Of a stretch of DNA of 64,000 nt, positions 57,189-64,000 are shown in pieces; within the stretch, counting starts at the first letter, position 1; each line of letters begins with the position of its first letter. Origin of the DNA: Datura wrightii (taxonomy: Eukaryota > Streptophyta > Magnoliopsida > Solanales > Solanaceae); the NCBI GenBank assembly GCA_035772735.1, contig JASDFA010000004.1, positions 20,859,501 to 20,923,500 of the forward strand, read 5' to 3'. Position numbers and translations under genes: made by a program. Below the pieces are notes generated by a model. The model was not told where the DNA came from and made no database searches. It worked only from the letters and a program-made list of their open reading frames with translations.

Positions 57189-59570
57189 ACACTGGCAAGA
57201 GACAAGGAGCTGGTGGAATCGTATATAGAGCCAAAAAGGATATTTCACAGTAAATGGAGAGAAGCTCTACAAAGAAAGCTGCAGTTGCTCAGACAGACGA
57301 TCATGGATCAACAACAGAATCCACCAGTAGTACGAGCAGTGTTAGTAGCAGCTCGGCCGGTTCGCGAGGTGGCAATCCCACATGCTAATAATGTCACATC
57401 TAGCATCCGCAAACCTGAGCCAGGAGGGAGGTTTGAACTTAAGCAGAATATGGTGCAATTGCTGCACACTAGCGGGCAGTTTACCGGTCTCCCTCATGAA
57501 GATCCACAGCAGCATCTCCAAAATTTTTTGGAGATAAGTGACACTTACATCCCCGCTGGAGTGTCATCAGATTATGTCCGACTTACATTGTTCCCATTCT
57601 CACTATTGGGAGAAGCCAAGAGGTGGTTGAAAGATGAGCCACCGAATTCTATTTCTACGTGGGATGATCTTGCAAGGAAATTTTTGATACGGTTTTTTCC
57701 CTCCGGTAAAACAGCAAGACTTAGAAGTCAAATTCTAAGTTTCAAACAGAGAGAGGGAGAGAATTTATATTAGGCATGGGAGAGATTCAAGTCCATGTTG
57801 CGGGATTGTCCTCATCATCATCAGTCCAATGATGTGTTGGTGCACACTTTTATAGAGGGTTTGGAACCCCACACCAAAATATTGCTAGACTCAGAAGCTG
57901 GAGGGGAAGCGCTGGAGAAAACTTATGAGGAGTTGTATACCTTTTTGAACCGTATTTCGCAGGGCAATCCAGAATGGAATGCTGATTCATCAAGAGGCGG
58001 GACAAGGAAAGCAGCAGGAGTGCTTGAAGTGGATGGGTTTATAGCTATCGCTGCACAGATAGCTGCATTGCAAAATCAACTTAACACCCACTTCGGCAAC
58101 ATAACAATGAACCAGCCTCAAGCCCCAGTTAATGCAGTACAGCAAATATGGTGTAAAGTGTGTGGAAGCAGTGAGCACTCAGCTGAGTGTTGTGGAGCCA
58201 ATCCTGACTCGGTAAACTTTGTGGGTAATGCGCAAAGGAACCACCAACAGTATGGTAATAGCTACAATTCCAATTGGAGGAATCACCCTAATTTCTCATG
58301 GGGTAGCAACAACCATCAGGGGCAAGGTTCGGGTCAGGGTGTGCAAAGGAACCAAGGAGGGCAGCAGAATTATCAAGCACAATTCAGAAACAACAATGCA
58401 CCTCCTCCACCACCATCACCTAGCATTGAGGAGATGTTCAAGACCATGATAGCTAACCAAGCTCAATTGCAGGCTGACTATGTGAAATTGGCAGCCGAAG
58501 TGAAAAACAACCAGTTAGCTACCAAGGCACTTGAATATCAATTTGGGCAATTTGCTAGTGCCCAAAACACAAGGCCTAGAGGAGGACTGCCGAGCGACAC
58601 GGATCCAAATCCCAAGCAGGTAAATGCAGTGACCACAAGGAGTGGTTTGCAGCTGAAAGAGGTGGAACTAGAAAGACCACCTCAACAGTGGGGAGTAGCA
58701 GAAGTTGAGAGGGAGCAAAGTACTGATAGGGGGAAGACTAAGGAAGCTGAATCAGAAAGACCTCCACCCCCGTTCCCTCAACGCTTAAAGAAACACAAGG
58801 AGGAGGCGTGTTTCAAGAAATTCATGGAGGTGCTGAAACAGGTACATGTTAGCTTACTTCTTGTTGATGTTTTGCAGGGAGTGCCAAAATATGCTAAGTA
58901 TATAAAGGACATCGTGGCAAACAAAAGTCGGTTGACTTAGTATGTGGCTCTAACGGAGGAGTGCACTTCCCAGATTCAAAATAGACTGCCCACAAAGCTC
59001 AAAGACCCTGGGAGCTTTACTATCCAGATTACTATTGGGCAGAGCATCCGAGCTCGTGGATTGTTTGATTTGGGAGCGAACATAAATTTGATGCCATCAT
59101 CGGTATTCAGAAAGTTGGGTCTAGGGAGTCCTAGACCCACAACAGTAATCTTGCAATTGGCGGATCGATCCTTGGCCAGACCTGATGGCATTGTGGAGGA
59201 CGTTCTGGTGCAAGTTGGCTCCCTAATTTTCCCAATAGATTTTGTCGTGCTGGATTTTGAACCAGACGCGGAAGTCCCATTTATTTTGGGACGTCCTTTC
59301 TTGGCAACCGGGAAAGCACTAATTGACGTAGCTGCGGGGCAGCTAACAATGCGAGCACACAACAAGGTGGAGGTGTTCGATGTGTACAAGGCACCCAAGC
59401 TCCCGATGGTGCACGAAGAACTCTCGGTGATCAATGTGATTGATCAAGGTGAGGATAAGAAGATTAAGGATTCACGGGAGTTGTTGGGAAAACCACCGGA
59501 TTGGTGTAAGCACTACTGGGGGGAGGACGGTGATCGAGAGAACTCGTCCATCACCCTAGAGGACAACTGA
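57189..59570 (+). pseudogene. Athila gag-protease with pol-tail fusion, second element
   Basis: One continuous frame broken only by TAG at 57771-57773 (Gln codon in the related copy, LYQAWER) and TAG at 58938-58940 (Glu in the related copy). Gag: EPGGRFELKQNMVQLLHTSG, LARKFLIRFFPSGKTARLRS, DCPHHHQSNDVLVHTFIEGL. A Cys-rich knuckle-like CKVCGSSEHSAECC lies near 58150. Protease: LFDLGANINLMPSSVFRKLG with catalytic Asp kept, IVEDVLVQVGSLIFPIDFVV, ILGRPFLATGKALIDVAAGQ. The frame then joins GKPPDWCKHYWGEDGDREN, equivalent to the region after integrase in the first element, and stops at 59570. No ATG: the frame opens with CTG GCA AGA GAC at 57194. Such a copy could supply Gag but would depend on another element for Pol. 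Confidence 0.88.
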
Positions 59571-60219
59571 GCTTAATGACGTCGAGCCGCGACGGTAAAC
59601 TAGGCGCTGCACGGGAGGCAACCCGTGAAAAATTTTTCTTTCTTTTTGTAAAGTGTAAATAGATTTTTCTTTTCTTTTTCTTTTTCTTGATTTACTACAA
59701 AATTTTTCGTTTTAGTTTTTGTTTTATTTGTATTTAGAGTGAAACCTATAATTCTAACCAATTTTTTATAGTGAGATGAATTTCAGGTCAAACGGAGGAA
59801 AATATGCATGGAATCGCGAAGGAAAAGTCGAGGTATGAAAATTATTAAAAAGTGGCAAACAGTGAGCTGGGGCGTTAGCTTCGTGTCACGGAGGTGGACC
59901 TCCGCGTTACCTCCGTGACACGTTGAGGTACAATCTGGATTTTTTTAAAATTTCCAGAACAGGCTCGCGATGGCTCCGTGTCACGGAGGTAGTGCACCGT
60001 GATGCACTCCGTGACACGTTGTCGTGTATATCGCGATGAGTCACACCGGGTCGCCGGGTGACCCGCGTGATTTCCCTACTTTTTAACCCTGAAAACCCTC
60101 CCTTTTCCCTTATTTTTCAATCTCTCCGCGACCAAACCCCCCAAAACCCATCCCCCATCAACGTGACACGGAGTAGGCCAAGAAATTCAACAAGTTTTCT
60201 TCGATTCTTCAAAGTCAAG
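59571..60219 (+). promoter_or_regulatory. Internal cassette and presumed promoter/leader of ORF3, second element
   Basis: No ORF is supported. T-rich sequence is followed by two palindromic cassette copies (59878-60022: CGTGTCACGGAGG ... CCTCCGTGACACGTTG, twice) and a GC-rich block with CGGGTGACCCGCG. The region ends in a splice-donor-like AAG/GTATGT at 60217-60225. The same order occurs at 36076-36768. Confidence 0.5.
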
Positions 60220-60910
60220 GTATGTTTTTCGATTTCCTCTCAAATTCTCGTCAAATTTCTTCGATATTGAGTATGTGAGGTGAGCTAAATTGCCCTAAGT
60301 AGAAATTAATCATGAATTCAATAGAATTGTTGTTGATGAGTGTTCGGAATGTCGTTATGATTGCTTGAACTTGTCAATTGCATAAATTAATCGAATTTGC
60401 TTGATAATATCAATTCTAGGGCTTGTATTTTGAATTTGAAGTTTAAAATGTAGTGAACTTGTGAGTTTCATGCCGGGATGTATATGTTGAATGAGATGAG
60501 TCGATGTACTAATTGTTAGGATGTTAATAGAACGACGAATTCTCGAGTTAAGGGAATGTTGAAATTTGTAAGAATTTGGTTGGTTGTATAGGTTTGTGTA
60601 GATAAATTTTTGTTGTTGTTTTTGTTTCTTTGTTTTTCCTTGCTAAGTGCGAGGGGTAAAATGTTAGCGATGGTAGTGATTGTGATTGGCTGTACGAAGT
60701 CTGAGTAGTACACAGAAGATATACCGTCGAATTTTTCGAACGCACTAAGCATAATTGTATAGTTGGTTATTGTGTGTAAATAAAGATAATCTTGTCGTAT
60801 TGTTGTAACTGTAGCTAAGGCCTAAGTGTGGGGTAACCTAGCTTAACCCGACCTTTGCCGAAGTTAATATCCGTTATCTTAACATTGATCTTGTCTACTT
60901 GGGTTGACAG
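60220..60910 (+). other. Putative intron before ORF3, second element
   Basis: Starts GTATGT (60220) and ends GACAG (60910), six bases before the ORF3 ATG at 60916. AT-rich, no ORF. Equivalent to 36763-37381. Confidence 0.45.
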
Positions 60911-60915
60911 GTAAA

Positions 60916-61183
60916 ATGGCAAGCAGGCAAGAGAAAGGGAAAGGCGCATCAACTTCGGGCGCTGGAAGGAAGCGAATCAGACTGGGCACAGCAGTCCCAG
61001 TAGCACCAGCAGTTCCATGTGGCCAACGCCGCCAATACGGAAAAGATGGGTGCCTGATGAGGGGAAAAAGTGGTACGCAAAGCACAAAGAAAACAAATAT
61101 TTCCCTGAGGAGCATATAGCACAGGAACCATTGGCACAGGAGTTCCCTAGGATGGTCTACCGAATCGAGGCAGCTGGGCTTTT
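60916..61183 (+). pseudogene. Athila third ORF, 5' fragment, second element
   Basis: MASRQEKGKGASTSGAGRKR at 60916 matches the start of ORF3 in the first element. The conserved continuation (KKWYAKHKENKYFPEEHIAQ, PLAQEFPRM) is in another frame, shifted in the same direction as in the first element. It is cut after AAGL at about 61183, where viral sequence on the opposite strand begins. Confidence 0.75.
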
Positions 61184-61846
61184 ATATGTCATAAATGCCT
61201 TGTGTAGCTCTGGTATAGTTGCTATCTCGTCTCCTGTTTTGGTATATACTGTTCCGAGTAGTCCATAGTTGTAACATGTTTTTACTAGGTTAGCGTTGGT
61301 ATTTGGTTGTGCTATTAGCTTGTTGTACCCTTGTAGATATTGGGTGACATAATCTTCTTCTGGGTTCTGGGTATTTATAGATCGTGGGTTTCTGTTTAGG
61401 AAGGTTTGTATTTTGTGGATGTTTTGTATGTAGGTATTGGCTATATGGTTATAGGTTTGTTTAGCTTGGTTCAGACTTTCCTTGTATGTGCTGGTTTGTG
61501 GAACAGATGGTATATTTTTCATTGTGAATTGTTTATCGAATAGCTGTTTCCTTATAATATCTCTTCTTTCCTTAGGTCCTGAAGTACCTGCAAAAGAAGT
61601 AGATGGATTGTTAGCTTGGGTTTTAAGGAGTTTCCCAACGTCTCCTTTTAGCTCTGGAAGTTTGGTGCCTTCCGATTGGCATAGTTCCGCGTTTTTTAAG
61701 TCACGCTGCTGACTGCTATCTTTGCTTTTTAGCTTCTCCATATCATCTTCTAGCTTTTCCACTTTCTTGCAAAGTGTACTTAGCATTCCGAGTATTTGGT
61801 CCATCTTATTTTCATCTTTTTCCATATCTTGAGATGTAATCTGCAA
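61157..61846 (-). pseudogene. Pararetroviral downstream ORF (transactivator/inclusion-body-like), truncated
   Basis: ATG at 61846-61844, overlapping the end of the RT frame by 35 bases. The first ~60 residues have heptad spacing and many Lys/Glu (LGMLSTLCKKVEKLEDDMEK), probably a coiled coil. The viral part ends at about 61184 after AFMTYK. The last few codons, to the stop at 61157, are antisense Athila sequence. The gene after RT in solendovirus-like genomes encodes a translation transactivator/inclusion protein. That identity is inferred from position; the diagnostic C-terminal part is missing, so the product would not be functional. Confidence 0.6.
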
Positions 61847-63716
61847 TCATATTTTTCTCAGTTTTGATAACCTCAATTGTAAATGAAAAATTTAATATAT
61901 TTAATACCAATCTCCTTATTTCCTTTGTTGTTACGGAATCTTGTACCTTTTTAGTTATCCACCATTTAACTTGTGTGTTATCTGTTCTAACAATAAATTT
62001 GTTATAAACTATATATGGTTCAAATGCAAGCAGACATTTATATAATGCAAATAGTTCCTTTCTATTTATTTCCCATTTAATTTGTGGTTCTGTGTACGAT
62101 CCTGAATGGTATCTACAGTGGTGTTCTATTTTTTCATTTTCATATTTATATTTTAATACTCCTCCATAGCTATGATTACTAGAATCTGATTCTACTATGT
62201 AGGTGAATTTTTTGTTTTCATCCGGAAAATATAGTTTTGGTAGTTCTTTACACATTTCTTTTATCCTTTTTATGTATTTTTTGTCTTTTTCATCAAAGTG
62301 ATATTCTATATCCTTTTTTAATTTTCGTTGTAATGGTTTTAGATTTTCTGCTAGTTTTGGTACATATTCTCTTACTTGATTAACTAATCCTAAAAAGGAT
62401 TGTAATTTTTTCTTAGTATCTAGTAATTCTTCAGAATTTATTATTTTTTGTACTATATGTGTTTGCATTTTTACACCATTTCTGTCTATTTGTATTCCTA
62501 AGAATTCTATTTGGTTTTTCAGTATTTCGGCTTTTTCTTTACTTAGACTTATTCCCGATATTTCTACTATATGTATGAATTTTTCTAAAAGTCTTATATG
62601 TTCTTCTTTAGTTCTTGAATATAGCAATATATCGTCTATGTATACAATACAGTTTTCTAATTGATTGAAGTAATTATCCATAAAATGTTGATATCTACCT
62701 GGTGCATTTTTATATCCAAAGGGTAATACGTTCCATTCATAAAATCCTTGGGGTACGGTAAATGCTGTTAATTGTTTAGATTCTTCTTCTAGTTTTAAGT
62801 GGTAGAATCCTGATTTACAGTCAAATTTACTGAAATAATTATATCCTTGTATCTGTCTTATCTTTAAAATCTTATTTGGTATTGGGTAATTATATGTTTT
62901 AGTTTTTGCATTTAAATTTCTATAATCTATTACCATTCTGCTTTTCTTTCTTTTTTGTTCATTATGTTTATTTACTATAAATGTCGGGCTATTATGTTTA
63001 CTATTACTTTCTCGTATGTAATTATTTTCTAATAATTCTTTTATATGCATTTGGAATTCTTTTTGGTCTTCAAAATTGTATCTTAGGGGTTTTTGTGTTA
63101 TTATGCTATTTTCATCTACTAATTCAATTTTTATTTTTGTTTTATGTTTTTCCCATCCTTGTAATGGATTTTCATTATATAATAATTTTAATTTATCTTG
63201 TAATATTTGTTCTTTATTAATTGTAAATATTATCATTTCAATTTTTTGATCGCTAGTTGTTATATTTTCTAATTTTTGAGTAATTTTTTCACTTCCTTTA
63301 ATCCATGGTGTGTTTTTTCTTATTTTGTTATTTACTCTTTTTGCTCCTACTTTTTTATTACATGGGGTGGTAAACCACCAATGTGTTTTTGTTATAGTAT
63401 GTGGGTATAGTTTTTCTAAAAATGGCATTCCTAATAGTATATCTCTATTAGTAAATTCGTAACTGTACATTTCTTCAATTGTTAGTATTTTATCCCATAT
63501 TTGTATTTTTGTATTTTTGGCTTTGTGTGTTATCATACTTCCTTCATTGTTAAATCCAGTAACTATAAGTGGTGATTTTAATTTTTCCCATTTATCTTCT
63601 GGTAAGCAGTTATGTTTACACATATTTGCTCCTGCTCCTGTATCTATCATAGGTGTATAATATCTGTTGTAATATCCTTCCACTATTATTTTCATTAGTA
63701 TATAGATTTTTGTCAT
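61812..63716 (-). CDS. Pararetroviral protease-reverse transcriptase-RNase H polyprotein, open frame
   Basis: 634 codons without a stop. ATG at 63716-63714, four bases after the preceding viral stop. The aspartic protease motif IDTGAGANMC is near residue 25. RT motifs: RMVIDYRNLNAKT, FSKFDCKSGFYHL and the catalytic YIDD at residues 359-362 (62642-62631). RNase H acidic residues are all present: VESDSSNHSYGG, NRKELFALYK, VRTDNTQVKWW and MIADYISRYG at the C-terminus. The protein would mature viral polyproteins and copy pregenomic RNA to DNA. Pararetroviral RT frames have no integrase, and none is present here. There is no evidence of expression, and the surrounding viral genome is incomplete in this window. 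Confidence 0.88.
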   Translation of the reverse strand: MTKIYILMKIIVEGYYNRYYTPMIDTGAGANMCKHNCLPEDKWEKLKSPLIVTGFNNEGSMITHKAKNTKIQIWDKILTIEEMYSYEFTNRDILLGMPFLEKLYPHTITKTHWWFTTPCNKKVGAKRVNNKIRKNTPWIKGSEKITQKLENITTSDQKIEMIIFTINKEQILQDKLKLLYNENPLQGWEKHKTKIKIELVDENSIITQKPLRYNFEDQKEFQMHIKELLENNYIRESNSKHNSPTFIVNKHNEQKRKKSRMVIDYRNLNAKTKTYNYPIPNKILKIRQIQGYNYFSKFDCKSGFYHLKLEEESKQLTAFTVPQGFYEWNVLPFGYKNAPGRYQHFMDNYFNQLENCIVYIDDILLYSRTKEEHIRLLEKFIHIVEISGISLSKEKAEILKNQIEFLGIQIDRNGVKMQTHIVQKIINSEELLDTKKKLQSFLGLVNQVREYVPKLAENLKPLQRKLKKDIEYHFDEKDKKYIKRIKEMCKELPKLYFPDENKKFTYIVESDSSNHSYGGVLKYKYENEKIEHHCRYHSGSYTEPQIKWEINRKELFALYKCLLAFEPYIVYNKFIVRTDNTQVKWWITKKVQDSVTTKEIRRLVLNILNFSFTIEVIKTEKNMIADYISRYGKR

Positions 63717-63720
63717 TCTT

Positions 63721-64000
63721 TCATATTAAAGTCCTTTTAATGGTTATCTTTTTATTTTCATAATGTATTATTAGTTGTTTTTCATCTATATTATATGGTT
63801 TGACTGTTTCTAGCCATTTTATTCCTAATGTTATAGTATCTTTACCTTGGTATATTTTAAATTTTATTTTTATTGGTACTCCACCAATAATTAATTCTTG
63901 TTCTGTACTTTGTTCCATACTTGTCAATATTCCTGGTAACTCTGTATTTATATTTTCATTTTTTGTAATTTCTTCTTCTTTTATTAGTTCTCTTGTGACG
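63721..64000 (-). pseudogene. C-terminal part of upstream pararetroviral ORF
   Basis: The frame is open from the window edge to a TGA at 63723-63721 and has no ATG requirement because it enters from outside. The readable part includes IIGGVPIKIKFKIYQGKDTI and LGIKWLETVKPYN. Position just before the protease-RT frame fits the end of a structural or movement-protein polyprotein, but I do not recognise a diagnostic motif. Its completeness cannot be judged. Confidence 0.55.

Larger units (their letters stand above)
55637..61183 (+). mobile_element. Second Athila element, lacking RT, RNase H and integrase
   Basis: 5' LTR (55637-57057), tRNA-Asp primer site, a gag-protease frame with only two stops, a direct join to the tail of pol, then the internal cassette, intron and start of ORF3. 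Relative to the first Athila element, about 3 kb is missing between the end of protease and the end of integrase. It is inserted in the Tekay 3' LTR and itself broken at about 61183 by viral DNA. The 3' part is outside the window or lost. Confidence 0.9.
61184..64000 (-). mobile_element. Integrated pararetrovirus (Caulimoviridae, solendovirus-like), partial
   Basis: Minus-strand block of very AT-rich sequence with three viral frames in order: the end of an upstream ORF, a protease-RT-RNase H ORF, and the start of the next ORF. There is no LTR and no integrase, which separates it from the surrounding retrotransposons. Tight spacing (4 bases, then a 35-base overlap) fits a compact pararetrovirus genome. 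It enters the second Athila element at about 61183 and runs out of the window at 64000. The genus is suggested by overall resemblance and the apparent Solanaceae host, not proven. Confidence 0.85.

Noticed and set aside
61157..63927. Viral block as part of an LTR retrotransposon
   Set aside because: No integrase and no LTR; the compact overlapping frames and AT-rich composition differ from the Athila element around it.
1..64000. A defence, toxin-antitoxin or secondary-metabolite gene system
   Set aside because: All recognisable proteins belong to transposable elements, a pararetrovirus or the PHT1 family. No other coherent gene set is present.

Overview
The window looks like transposon-rich nuclear DNA from a flowering plant, most likely a member of the Solanaceae. 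The reasons are two plant PHT1-type phosphate transporter copies, plant lineages of LTR retrotransposons (SIRE-type Ty1/copia, Athila and Tekay/Del chromovirus Ty3/gypsy), Mutator-like elements, and an integrated pararetrovirus (Caulimoviridae) resembling the solendovirus-type copies known from tobacco, tomato and potato. The species cannot be fixed from the sequence alone. No bacterial-style operons, rRNA, tRNA or CRISPR arrays are visible.

The left half (about 2.5-26.7 kb) is a rearranged segmental duplication built around a PHT1 gene. A minus-strand copy (3524-7173) and a plus-strand copy (16100-17720) lie in inverted orientation, each with matching promoter and 3' flank. Both are broken. 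The left copy has a 1-nt frameshift, two nonsense codons and a 2,026-bp solo LTR with a 5-bp target duplication. The right copy has a single extra base in a run of nine T and changes at conserved transporter residues. A Ty1/copia integrase fragment that belongs to the duplicated unit occurs three times (about 13.0, 19.4-20.1 and 25.1-26.7 kb). The left unit is split exactly where the spacer copy ends, as if circularly permuted. The spacer holds an old copia gag fragment and two nested Mutator-like elements.

The right half (26.8-64 kb) is a nested stack. A SIRE-type copia element (5' LTR at 26797) is interrupted by a complete Athila element (29247-41731). Its 3' ORF is cut by a Tekay chromovirus (46483). 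That element's 3' LTR is cut by a second Athila element that lacks reverse transcriptase, RNase H and integrase (55637), and this in turn is cut at about 61183 by an integrated pararetrovirus running to the window end. The viral protease-RT-RNase H frame (634 codons) is uninterrupted, while the next viral gene is cut at the junction.

The most unusual signal is a GC-rich palindromic cassette built on GTGTCACGGAG / CTCCGTGACAC. It sits just upstream of the TATA box in the LTRs of both the Tekay and the Athila elements, which are not closely related. In both Athila copies it is repeated inside the element, ahead of a putative intron and the third ORF.
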